Assembly: GCA_047967505.1 (NCBI GenBank) | Contig: CM106541.1 | Reading direction: 5' to 3' (one strand) | From: Dipteris shenzhenensis | Taxonomy: Eukaryota; Polypodiophyta; Polypodiopsida; Gleicheniales | DNA: 64,000 bases | In this document: positions 24,652 through 36,072 of the stretch, piece by piece | Numbering within the stretch: the first letter of the stretch is position 1 | Layout of the letters: each line of letters begins with the position of its first letter | Translations under genes and position numbers: made by a program | The notes under the pieces: generated by a model | What the model was told of the DNA's origin: nothing | Seen by the model: the letters and a program-made list of their open reading frames with translations, nothing else | Databases searched by the model: none

Positions 24652-26724
24652 TGTGACACCCAAAATTGATATTTTTTAATTGGCATTGGTATTGTTTTTC
24701 TCTATGTGTGATAAGAGTTTTAGTATCAAGTAATAGCTTAGCGACTCCCAGTTATTTCTATTTTCTAAGATATTTATGGGATTGAGAGGATGAGTGGAAT
24801 GGATCATTGTAAATACCATGTGTATGAATGATAAATATCTTGTTATGAGGTGAGAGTTATTTGTGTATGGGATATTATGGGGTTTTTAGAAAATAGGAAG
24901 AGTGAGTCATATAAAGAGGTGGGCTCATGTCCATGTATTCCAATAATATAAGAGAGATCACATGCTAAGCGTGTGGAAGGCATGTGGAGGAGTGTGGAGT
25001 CAAGAGGAATCTTTCTAGAATTCTATGTGGAATAAGAAGAATGTGGACATATGGAAAAGACAGGGTCCCTATGAGCTCCATGTGGGGAGACTCTTGACTT
25101 TCTCAATATTTTAAGAGTCTTGAGCAACTTTTGATGGGACACATGGCAAGAGTAGCCAAAAAGGACATGGATGGTGACATATGGGCTTATGTGATTGATG
25201 GGGAAAGGAATCTATAGGCAACAATTATAAATGGGTGAAGGAGGGTGACAAAATCTCTATAAAAGGAGCCCTCCTCTCCCTTGTTCAAGATCTCTTCCAC
25301 CATTAGGTCTCATGTTATTGTAGTTCTAGTCTCCTCAAGTCTCTTCCATAAACCTTCTCTCCCTCTTGTAGATATTCTCTTATGTAGACTCTTGAGTCCA
25401 TCTCTCTCTAGTTCACTCTCTCTCTATGAGTAGTCTTGGATCTTCCGCTCCCTCTTGTATGTATGAAACCTCTTCTTCTCCCTTTGTTTGTAGTATTTTG
25501 AGTTGCATTAGAGTGGAGTCTCACTCTATTGACAATGAATATCACTTCGTATTCTCTGTCTTGAGTCTCTCTTCCCTTTTCTTTCTTTCAAAGCCTTAAA
25601 GTTTCTTTCTATTCGGCTGCTCATTGCACACACATGGTCCATCCATTTTCTGAGCCACCGAGGGAGTTACTTACCCTCTTCTAGGAGAAATCTATGAGTG
25701 GTGGATCGTTGATGAAGGTGGAGTCTTGATGGAGCATCCTGCTTAGGCAAAATTAGCATGGGTGGAGGGCAGTTTTTATGACAGTTTGACCCCCTGTTAG
25801 TGCTTTGCTTATAACTTTTCGCTTGGTAGTCCAATTTTGATGAAACTTATATCAACACGAAGCTCTATTCAAGTGCATGTCTCTATGTAATTAGACCTTG
25901 AATCAAATACTATAGCAAAAAGTTATGAGTTGTTGTGTCTAACAGTTTGTTTTCAAGATAGTTTTTACCCCCGTCTAGTAAACCACCCATAACTTTTTGA
26001 CCACTTCTTTGTTTCTTACGAAACATATATCACCATGAAGTCTTCAACACACATGTTTTTATGTGATTAGACCTTGGATCAGATACTACAGCAAAAAGTT
26101 ATGAGTTTCTGTGTCCTTAAAGTCTGTTTTCATCATAGTTTTTACCCCTGTCTAGTAAACCATCCATAACTTTCGGACCGCTTCTTTGTTTTTTACAAAA
26201 AGTATATCAGCGTGAAACCCATCTCAAGGCGCATCTCTATATGTGTTTGAATCTTTGATATCATGTCTATACTGAAAGTTATAGGCCTTTGTGTCTAATG
26301 ACAGTTTGCAGAGTGTTTTGAGCTATTTGTAAAGGTATCTATGAAGGAGGTGCAATGTTTCCTTGGAACCTACCCATCCGACCCAGTTAGCCCCTTCAAA
26401 CTCCTCGATATATATCATTTCATGTCATGTTGAGCCACAAAATCTTCTTTCAACAACGTATCAGTCTTCTCTTTGGTGTAGACCAGCTTGCCGAGATTAT
26501 GGCCTCCGTTGATCCTTTCCTTCTCCCTATGCTTGAGTACAACATCACTTGGGATGTTACCATATTCATTCTCATCTAAGGGAGGAAAGTATGGTGTGGT
26601 ATCTTGGCATAAAAGCTTCTTTTTAATGTCCCTTTCTCAATGATAAATATCTTTGTCACTCAGTTCAAAAGCAGTAGGAAGTGAAGAGGTGCATGAAGTT
26701 TATTATCCCCAACTTCATGTCACA
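24652..26724 (+). mobile_element. Gypsy/Tat-like 3' LTR, forward, 2.07 kb
   Basis: The segment starts TGTGACACCC immediately after the polypurine tract and ends CATGTCACA. It is the inverted counterpart of 16931-19034. It contains a TATA box (TATAAAAGGAGCC from 25258) followed by a CT-rich leader, as in an LTR promoter. Inner tandem-like blocks of about 150 bp (ACCCCYGTCTAGTAAACCACCCATAAC, about 25.8-26.25 kb) are shared with the other arm. The next base after the LTR begins unrelated sequence. Confidence 0.9.
25258..25264 (+). promoter_or_regulatory. LTR TATA box
   Basis: TATAAAA in the context ATCTCTATAAAAGGAGCCC is conserved in the inverted LTR near 18416-18424. Both LTRs could therefore drive transcription in converging or diverging directions if active. 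Confidence 0.7.
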
Positions 26725-28590
26725 ATGCCCTTGCTCATGTTGTGATCTGCATTGCACACAAGTTCATCATGTGAAGAGGGAGACCCTAGACAATTTAAAT
26801 GCATCTTCCAAGGCAAAAAGAGAAATGGATTGAATTAAAAAGGCCATCTTATATTCCTCCATTACTCCCTTCACCAAATGAGGGAATTAATCTCTTGAAT
26901 TCTAGTACTTTATGATCTCGTATAATGCTTTCACATGTGGCTTCTTACATTATCTCCTTCCATTATTTTTTACACCACCATTGTTACATACTTCTTCCCT
27001 ACTTCTTCATAATTGTCACTACCAGTACCATTGCTTGTATCACATCTACACCAAGCCCTTTCCCTCCTCCCTTTGGCACCATTGGTTTTCCACCCCTATG
27101 TGGTAGATAATATCACCATGTGTGGTAGATATTTTCCTCTAACCAAACTCCTAGGTGATGATATTTTTATTCGATTGAACTCATGTTTTCCACCCTATGT
27201 GGTAGGTATCTCCTTTGACCAAATTCCTTGCCCATCAAAAAACTATTAGAATATGGGACCTTCTCTGATGCTTTGTATCAACAATCTTTTAACAAAATTA
27301 ACAAACATCAACAAAAGCATAGAAATGCCCACTAGAATTTTGCACCATTTAAGCATCAAAATAAGTGTCTATAATGCTAATGAGATAAATTATAACCTTG
27401 AAAAATTTCCCATCTCACTTTGATGAGATACGTTCTAAATTTTCATAGTCTATTACATGGAAATTGTGTGGAAAACCCTTAGTATACTAGAATCTTCCAT
27501 AGGCTTTTAGAAACATTTTTGAATATGTGTAATGGATGCAAAATAGACTAACTTTAAATGTTTCCAATAAAATTCCATTTCCATCATCCAATCCCATTCC
27601 TTCATCATTGAAGATGCTTCCTCTCACCAAATGAAGCAAGGATGGAGTACGGATTATCCATAAGAAGATACTTTTGATGGTTTTCATGCACCACTTTTCT
27701 TTGCAACATTTGATGAATATCATATGTACCCCTTAATAGCTAGTTGTGACACCTCTGTGAAATGGCTAGTTGTGACACCTCTGTGAAATTGACATCTCCT
27801 ATGGCATCCTCATCAAGAAGCTCTAAATGCCTAGTTGTGACACCTCTGTGAAATTGACATCTCCTTTGGCATCCTCATCAAGAAGCTCTAAATGCCTCAA
27901 GCACCTTACAAGTGACCCTACTATGAGATTTGGATCACAAGGCCAATATCTCATTGTAAATGTTGTGCTACTTGTATGAGTCAACCCTAATATGAAGTTT
28001 GGATCACAAGGCCAATATCCTTTTGCAAATGTTGTTCTACATGTTTTGCATGCAATTTCTTCACAAAATAGCATAGTTATCCCCTTTCTTTTCCTCCTTC
28101 TTTTGCAATGCTTGAAGCATCATGTAACCCTATATTCATGTGTTTTTCCTGTATTTATGACAAATTTCTCTTGGTCCATATGCTTCCTACAAACACTATC
28201 TATGCTTGCCATGACAAGAGATATGATTGTAATGTGTAGTTGGGTAAGGAGTCATGGCATGCTTAACTAATGCCTTTTCAATTATGATAAAACTAAGGAT
28301 TCCTTCATGGAGTTCTTGCAATTGTGATTGTCAGCAGATACATGGAAGTAATGAAAGAAATTATGGACTTTTAGCTTTTCAATTGCACAAAAGAATCTTT
28401 ACATGAGTCTCTATTGTGCCCTAAAACAACAAGAGCCACATTCCACCATCATGAATATTTTATAGGTGATTGCAAAAAATGTGACATACACAAAATGCCA
28501 TGTTGCCCATACGAGATAAAAAATGTGTTGGTGAATATCTTTGAGGATATGGAAGAACTCACTAAGGTAAAGGGGAAAAGAAGCAAAGGA
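26725..28590. other. Intergenic; small tandem repeats near 27.74-28.05 kb
   Basis: No gene is recognised. GTTGTGACACCTCTGTGAAAT occurs three times (from about 27742, 27768 and 27833); the last two copies belong to a 65-bp repeat that includes CATCTCCTWTGGCATCCTC. A following pair with TTTGGATCACAAGGCCAATATC lies about 75 bp apart (27928 and 28001). Short frames here have no known motif. Confidence 0.5.
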
Positions 28591-28803
28591 AATATCTTTT
28601 AGGCAAGAAGATGCTTTGCAATAATCTTTTACTATTCTTCAAGACTTGACTCGCAAAATTAATCAAGTACCATTACATTTGTAGGTAGGCAGAGGTTTCT
28701 TGAAAATGTGGTGGTATTGGTAGTGGACTTTGTAAAAAAGCTACACTTTCAAAGAGTAAAAAGAGATTCAGTCTATGAGATAGTATTATACTATTCCCAT
28801 AAA
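28591..28803. repeat. 213-bp segment, perfect duplicate of 30845-31057
   Basis: The text from AATATCTTTTAGGCAAG to CTATTCCCATAAA is identical at both places over 213 bp. This copy sits in ordinary AT-rich sequence and continues on both sides, so it is probably the source. Confidence 0.95.
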
Positions 28804-30761
28804 GTAAATTATAAAATATGCAAAACTAACAATTATCCATCCTTGAAAATATAGCTTTCCTCCAAAAAAATAAAATAAAATAACCTAAGCAATAAGATAA
28901 TTAGATACATAACCTTTTATCATCAATAATACGATCGATATAAGACAAGTGTCAACAAAACCATCAAAACTACATTAATCATGGTTAAAAACATTGGTAA
29001 TTTCAAGTAGGAATGATTTTTTGATGCTTTCAAGTGTAAGGCCCCCTTTCAAGCATCCACTACATTCACTTTTACTAGAGTTTTATGTCAAAGCATGATA
29101 TTGCATGCTATTTATAGTGTTCATTTGCTTAGTCACATATGGACCTTTATAATCGCCTTAGTTTACTCATTTATAGACATTATTATGTGTTGTTATCTGG
29201 CACACCAAGGACCTATAATTAATCATGGATATGTATAATATGTGGGCTAATGAATTGAGTTGGACCATGAAAATTCCAATCTCTATTAGTTTCTACAATA
29301 AAAACATATGCAAGGCCCCATTATTATTAGAGATAATTTACAACCATACAAATTATTATCCTATTGTTCCATGTGACATGTATTTGTCACTTTATCCTCA
29401 CTCATTTCCATAGGGGAAGCACACAGAGTGGACTAATCTTCTACTTCAATCATGGGCTACTTTTTGATAGAAATAAATGCCACACACAAATAATGGCATG
29501 TGCATTGCTCCACCATCATTGGAATTAATTTATCCATTTTAAATCAGTAAGTGCTACATCATATTACAAATAAGGCGCCAAAATTTTCATAATTTGCATG
29601 AAGGAGGTCCAATGGAATCCACGTATTGACACCCTTGGAGTGGATTTTCACTCTTACCAATGTGCATCTTTTAAAATAAACTAAAAGAAACCTAGCCATG
29701 GATATTTTCATTGAAAAGGGTGAATGCATGCTATGACGTATGTACCATTTGCAAGAAATAGTGTACAAGACTTTAATTTTCATTCATTTCTAAATACATT
29801 ACCAATAGCCACATGTATTTTTAAATCAACATCCATGGATAGAATCTTGGTACTTGCAAAGTGCCAAAATTCTCTACAACTAGTTTTAAAATCTATGTTT
29901 ATTACTCAAATATTACAATGAATTCCCTTACCAAAAATAGTACTACATGGGTACACCGTAGCCTACTTTCACCCAAAAAACTATCAATATATAGACTTTC
30001 TAGAGTTGATACGATTGGCTATAAGAGTATCATCTTTAAAGGAGTCAATAATACCATCTATAAATTCCCCTACTAAAAAGAGTACTAAGTTATATTTTCT
30101 CCTCTTTTATTGATCCTTTGCTTCTCTGCTCTTCACAAGTCCTTTGGAGGCGTTCATGGTTCTAGAAGCAAAGCTAGTATGTAGCAACATATAGTGTTGT
30201 CATGAAGTTAGATTCCTCCCTCCTATATTCATCCCTTGCTTCTCTCATTTTCAGAAGTCCTTTGGATGAAGGTTCTTGATTTTAGATGCAAAGATGGCAA
30301 CCTTAGACCGAGCCATAAGATAAAGCACCACTTGCTTAGGACATTGGTGCTCATAAATCCATTCTCTTTGATCTTATTCCATTTTCATACACCTTTGGAA
30401 GTCCATTTTGGTTACTTTGCTTAGAGGTCCATGCAAGTGGTCTACATGTGGAATATAAGATTGAAGAGAATGGCTTCAATGAAGTTGCATAGTCCCAAGG
30501 TTAGATCAAAACAACTTTATAGTAGAACCTTTGCACTGCCCCTATCCTTAAAAAAATTTAGTAAGTGATGGAGTGGGAAAGTAAACAATGTTTAAACATG
30601 GTTGCTTCATTAGGTTTCCCGATATCATATACTAGACATAATTGGGGAGAGCCAACCTTGTGGCTTGTGCAAATATGTAGCTATAGGGACCTCTTGTGTT
30701 GAATGCTAGCAATAGCCATCAATCTCCCCAGTGAAGGCTTGTTAACTTTTCTTGAAGCATA
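28804..30761. other. AT-rich intergenic stretch
   Basis: No frame longer than about 75 codons has any known motif. A diverged direct repeat, CTTCTCTSMTYTTCASAAGTCCTTTGGA, occurs at about 30121 and 30238. Otherwise I see nothing. Confidence 0.4.
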
Positions 30762-30781
30762 AACACACACACACACACACG

Positions 30782-30815
<34 letters not shown>
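30762..30815. repeat. Compound (AC)n(GC)n(AC)n microsatellite and short tandem repeats
   Basis: About 10 AC units, 5 GC units and 12 AC units in a row. Immediately after it, AAGAAGATGCTTT(G/A)C is present three times up to 30872; the last one belongs to the duplicated 213-bp segment. Confidence 0.95.
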
Positions 30816-30844
30816 AGAAGATGCTTTGCAAGAAGATGCTTTAC

Positions 30845-31057
30845 AATATCTTTTAGGCAAGAAGATGCTTTGCAATAATCTTTTACTATTCTTCAAGACT
30901 TGACTCGCAAAATTAATCAAGTACCATTACATTTGTAGGTAGGCAGAGGTTTCTTGAAAATGTGGTGGTATTGGTAGTGGACTTTGTAAAAAAGCTACAC
31001 TTTCAAAGAGTAAAAAGAGATTCAGTCTATGAGATAGTATTATACTATTCCCATAAA
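30845..31057. repeat. 213-bp duplicated segment joined to the truncated Copia
   Basis: Identical to 28591-28803. On its right it runs directly into the Copia protease region: the Copia reading frame stops making sense at about 31057. Identity over 213 bp implies a recent event, such as templated insertion at a break-repair site. Confidence 0.95.
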
Positions 31058-32441
31058 CTGCATCCAACGTAAACATCCTGCCCTTCTTCTTTCCTTTTGC
31101 TATCAAGCGATCATTATTTTTCATATCCTCAACAAAGCATCCATGAGGATTAAATCTGACCTGCAAGCCCTGCTCAAGCATCTGACCAACAGAAACCAGG
31201 TTCTTGGTGATGTTCGGGACATGAAATACATCAGACAAGTATTTCTTTTTCCCATCCTGCATAGACAAAGGAATTTTGCCAATCTGCACAATAGGATGTG
31301 CAGTATCATCACCAGTCTCCACAAATCCTGGCTTTTCCATTTTCCTTGCATCTTGCATCCATTCTGCATGACCTGTCATGTGGTTTGACGCACCTGAGTC
31401 AACATACCACACATCATTTTGTTCTTCTGCACTTGTCACAGAATTGGTCATATGCTGCACCATAAATAGATGCTCATTTCTGTCATCACCCTGCCTGCTA
31501 GAAGATGCATAATTGCCTTGCTGCAATTTTCCATTCATAATGTCATTTTGCTTTTTGTAGCAGTCCTTAGCCATATGACCCATTTTGCCACAATAGTAGC
31601 ATTCAACATTGCTGTTTGCATTTTGGCTTCTCTGCCATCCACCACGGCCTCTTTGGCTCCCCCTGCCTCTAGAGTTACCACGTCCTCCTGCATAGGACTG
31701 GTTTTCTTGCGTTTGCTGCATATTCTGATTTCTACCACGACCTGCAAATCGGCCTCCTCTACCTCTGCCTCTACCTCTGCCAGCATTTGAGTAGAAGACA
31801 GTTTCTTTTGAAGTTCCTGCTGAAGAAGATGCACCACCATTTCTCTGCTCTTCAGAAATTAGAAGAGCAATCAGCTCCTCAAAATCAAGAAATTTTTCAC
31901 GGATGGCAATGGATGTCCGGAACTGTGCATAATCCTTTCCTAGACCATTCAAGGTCACAGAAACCAAATCATCATCATCCACTGGCAACCCAATGGAAGC
32001 AAGTGCATCTGCAATTTTCTTCACTTTCATGTGGTAGTCATTTATGCTCAAATTTTCTCTCTGCACATTGTGCAACTCTTGTTTGAGTTGCATTTTCCTG
32101 GCTTGCGTATTTGTGCTGTACATTTTTGCCAAAGTATCCCATGCCTCCTTTGGCGTACTTGCATCCTGAATATGCACAATCATGGAGTCCAAAATACTGA
32201 TAGACAGCCAGTACATAACTTTCCTGGCTCTCTCATGCCATCCTTTGAATGCCTGCATTTCCTGTTGACTGGGAACATTAGGAAGAACAGGTTCTTCTTC
32301 ATTTCCTGTAATGAATTCCCAATAGCCTTTTCCCATCAAGAAATTCGTCATTCTAAACTTCCATGACTGGAAGTTGTTCTTGTCAAGCTTTTCAGTGACA
32401 ATCTGTGAAAGAGAATCAGATGCCATTACAGAACACTGCAA
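31058..32441 (-). CDS. Copia gag-protease, C-terminally truncated
   Basis: The frame starts at 32441, but the Met at 32426 (MASDSLSQIVTEKLD) is the more likely start. Residues 17-200 are the Copia gag fold: FQSWKFRMTNFLMGKGYW, WDTLAKMYSTNTQARKMQL, LNGLGKDYAQFRTSI. Residues 221-272 are an RGG/RGR-rich nucleic-acid-binding stretch. Residues 281-294 form a CCHC zinc knuckle (CYYCGKMGHMAKDC). VWYVDSGASNHMTG at 344-357 is the Copia aspartic protease active site with DSGAS intact. A pre-integrase segment begins near 400. After about residue 463 (base 31057) the sequence is foreign, so the last 40 residues of the 504-residue frame are not Copia. No break is seen before that point. Confidence 0.93.
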
Positions 32442-32924
32442 AATATTCTATCACTGCAAAAAAACACAGCTTTTGCCTCACACGGGCAGATCTGCAAAAC
32501 TGACGAAAGTGGTATTTCACCACACAGTCACTTCCTAGTGACGATTTTGCATCAACAGGAAACAGGCATGAATCTGCAACTCCCAATATCTCTGCACACA
32601 GGCATACGATGCAATTTCTGTGGCACCTTTCCACCGACTAGCCGCGCAGTGGTCGCACAGCAAAAAACAGGGCCTTTTTCTGAGTGCCTGCGAAGAACTT
32701 CCGCCTTCAAAACGGGCCCCGAAACGGCCTCAAATCAGAAAAATATACTGCGCTCTCGCCACACTGCGAAGGGCGTCTCAATCTGAAACAGTGCACTCCT
32801 GCACTTCTGGCTGTGCTACCTGCAGAGATTTGCTCCCAAACTCGAAATAGGAAAGCAATACTGGTCCTCTTACCAGGACACCACGAACTTGGCTTGCTTT
32901 CTTGAGCTCCTTACCACTAACAAG

Positions 32925-32936
32925 GCTCTGATACCA
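32925..32936 (-). promoter_or_regulatory. Primer-binding site (initiator tRNA-Met) of the truncated Copia
   Basis: On the minus strand TGGTATCAGAGC directly follows the LTR end TCTTCACA. This is the standard plant Copia primer site. Confidence 0.93.
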
Positions 32937-33223
32937 TGTGAAGATTGTGGGAGAGAGGGAAGGAGTCTCACTTGCTGCTTTCTCACATGCACAATGGGGG
33001 AATACACACAAAGGTGGAGGCTGAAAATAGTTTTCCTCTTCTTAGTTGTGAAAGCCAAAAGAACTCTAGTACAAAGAAATAGAAGAACCCTATATGTGGG
33101 TCTAAAACCAAACTCAACTAACTAAGGTGGCATACTAACTAAGCCACGAACTAGTGTAGATAAGGATAGCTGTCATCCAGCTATTATTCGTGGGCGGTGT
33201 ACCAACCGCATCTCCAGCTAACA
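32937..33223 (-). mobile_element. Copia 5' LTR, 287 bp
   Basis: On the minus strand it runs from TGTTAGCTGG to CAATCTTCACA, with TG...CA ends and the primer site immediately downstream. The outer end at 33223 is chosen from the CTAACA/TGTTAG terminus and is not confirmed by a second LTR. Confidence 0.75.
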
Positions 33224-35069
33224 AGTCGGTGACATAAATGCACAACAGTCACCCTGGCATATCGCGAGTGGAGCTCGATATCTCAACAAGCTCGTCGTCT
33301 TCACTAGAGTTGTAGATGATTTTGCCAGCCAAGGGCCCAACCATTCCTTTTTAAAGGCCCTTTTATGTATCTCCTCTTCTAAGCTAGGTCATGAGTCAAC
33401 CAGTCGATAAGCAAAAACTACCTTAAATTATTAAAAAAAATCCATCATATTTTGCCTTGGCTAAATGTCCTAGCACTACCTCCACCTAACATTGTATTTT
33501 ATAGTAATGTTAATTAATTGGATTTCAGAATGTGTTGATTTTTATAATACCTTACCAACTCTTGTCTCCCTACAAAACCAAAACACAAAGATCCCTCTAG
33601 CATGCAATAGAGTCAAAATACTCCTTTGCAGTTTGGGTCTTTTCTTTTTTGGTCAGGACTTTCCATGAGCACATCCTTGCTCTGGTGTAACATATGGGGT
33701 TTAGTAGGGGTTACATTATTGTTGATTCACTGGATTTAGATTTGAACCTACAAAGAAGACTTTGGACTCATTTACACAATGAAGGGCCCTTTTTGTTTTG
33801 GTTTTGCAAGTGTTCCCAGAGATGACAGCCAATAAGGCATGTTGTAGGATTTTATTATCCATTTTTGTTTTGGGTCTTTTTTTTAATGCTAGTAAGAGTT
33901 AAAGTTGTCATATTTGTCTGTACTATAGGCTAGTTAGGGTGTAAAATATGATGTTAGGTAGGGGTTATAGTAATGTTAATTTGCTAGATTCGATTTTGTC
34001 TCAGTTTGGTTACTAAATTGCAAAGGAGTCTCTAGAGTCACTTTCATGCTGGAGGGCCTCTTCGATTCTGGTTTTGGAGATGCTCCAAGGAGATGAGTGC
34101 AATGAGATAAGATTGAATGAGGGAGACCCTAAGAGGTGATGGCATCAGCCATTGAGAGCGAGAGACCTTGAGAGTAAGGATGTTTTTATCGAAGCTATAC
34201 TTATATATTAATATAAAATGTTGGCAAAGGTTTATCGAGCTAGTTTTTTTAGTTTCACAATATTTGTAGAACATACTACAATTTTATATATTTTCTTTTG
34301 AATTTTAAATAAAAAGTTATAAATCCTGGTGAAAGTTTAAATTTTTTCACATAAAACTTTCAAATCTTGGCGAATTTTTCAAACCTCTATTTTTTTAAGG
34401 ACATACAAACTTTTGACACCAATATAAAAGTTTTGCTTCTTAACGAAACTAAAAAATCATCCATGCTTGAGAGGTGGAGGCACCAGGTAAGTGAGTCAGG
34501 ATTGAATTTGTATGAATTTGAAAGAGATTAGGAGAGATCCAAAACAAGATATACCTATGAAAGTCTGAGTTTGGGGACAGATTGAGGCCCATGTCCCCAT
34601 TTTACAAAATCAAACTCCGTCTTGAACCTATTTTAAGGCACTGCTATAGTGCTCTTTAGCATAGTTAAAGCACCTTTTCTACACTTTTTAGTAGTTTTTG
34701 GAAGCTTTTAAGCACTTTTCATCAATTGTGGGCACTTTAAAAGAATACCAAGTGTTTTTTCATCTCTTTGGGTTCCCTTAGCATCTTTAAGCACTCTTAT
34801 GGCACTTTCTAGGACTATTTCTTGTTACCATCAGACCATTAGAGGCATTGCAAGGTAGTAAGATTGTAAGAGAGGCATATACAAAGGACCCGACCCCATG
34901 GGTGATTAACCTTTGATTACCATTGTAAATCTCCTTCAACGTCATCAATGTAATAGCCATTTAGGGATTTAATCTTTGTATGGCTAGCATCATAATTCCT
35001 CCCTAATTCAAAGGATGAGCATTGGATGAGTGAGGATTAGAGAGAGATACATAAATATTAACTATAACT

Positions 35070-35100
<31 letters not shown>

Positions 35101-36040
35101 ATTATGGATAAATTTGACCAAGATAAAAGGCATAAATATATGTGTGTGCTTGTATGTGGCAATAGTATAATAAAATATGGTGTGCATAGGGCCCAGGGTT
35201 GAGGTGGCAGGGCATGACCATGTGCCACCCTTCCACATAAGAGGACCCATAAGGTGTGTTGTACATAATCCATGGTAGTTATATTATAAAATGGTAAGGT
35301 GGCAGGGTTCCTCCATGTGCCACCCCTCCACCTAGGTGGACCCATGCCTGCATTTAGTGAGCCATGGCCCAAGGACCATAGGAGAAGTAATATAAAATAG
35401 GTGGAGATGGATATTATATTGGATTATTCCCTCCATGTAGGATAGGCCCATGTGGGGGGGGTGTAGATAGTCAAAGAATGCAAGTTAAATAATTGGGAAA
35501 GTAGGATGAGGTGGCAAGACTTCTTGTGCCAACCCTCCATTTGTCCTCCTAAATGTTTGAACGAATTATAAAATGGGGTTTGATTTATGTGGAAAAATGA
35601 GGCAAAGGGTTGTCGCACACAATTCAGAGTGCGTACCCACCTAGCCCACATGGGGGACTCTTCCACACATACCATGCATGTGGGAGGATGCATTTATTGG
35701 GAGAGACCCCCTCTCTTGGCTATAAAAGGAGGGGGCTATTCCTTGATGGGACACACTCATTCTTGTAAAGCCACCTAGCCCCCCCCCCCATCCTTCCTTT
35801 CAAATAAAGCATGACTCTCTTCCCTTGATGTCTCCATCTCTACATTCCACCTCCCATCATGTACATGCTCCTCTTCCCCCTCTCCCTTCCCCCTTGTGGC
35901 TTAGTCCCTCTCTTCATTCCCACGCCTCCTTTTTCCCCACCTATGTTAATGCTTCTTCCCTCACGTTCCCTTTTCCTCTATGGCCCTCGAGTGTCACCAT
36001 GCCTCGCATCTAGCATCATGCCTCGAATTCTTTTCTAGTT

Positions 36041-36072
<32 letters not shown>

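Larger units (their letters stand above)
19035..26724 (+). mobile_element. Tat-like Ty3/Gypsy retrotransposon body with 3' LTR
   Basis: The order gag, protease, RT/RNase H, a second RNase H, integrase, polypurine tract, LTR is that of Ty3/Gypsy. The additional archaeal-type RNase H before the integrase is the mark of the Tat lineage. All genes are on the plus strand and all carry frame breaks. A direct 5' LTR is missing: the LTR on the left (16931-19034) faces the other way. So this is either the tail of one element beside the head of another, or a rearranged element. The flanks GCATG (left) and ATGCC (right) do not form a target duplication. Confidence 0.88.
31058..33223 (-). mobile_element. 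Truncated Ty1/Copia retrotransposon (LTR, primer site, gag, protease)
   Basis: Read leftwards: 5' LTR (33223-32937), initiator-Met primer site, leader, gag and protease, then an abrupt end at 31058 where the duplicated 213-bp segment starts. Integrase, RT and the 3' LTR are absent from the window. The gag-protease frame is open throughout, so the truncation is probably young. Confidence 0.9.

Noticed and set aside
31470-32366. Plus-strand ORFs opposite the Copia gag
   Set aside because: They are antisense shadows of the clearly recognisable gag-protease frame.
35721-35778. TATAAAAGGAGG as evidence for a gene promoter
   Set aside because: No coding frame or LTR pair follows; kept only as a note in the intergenic entry.
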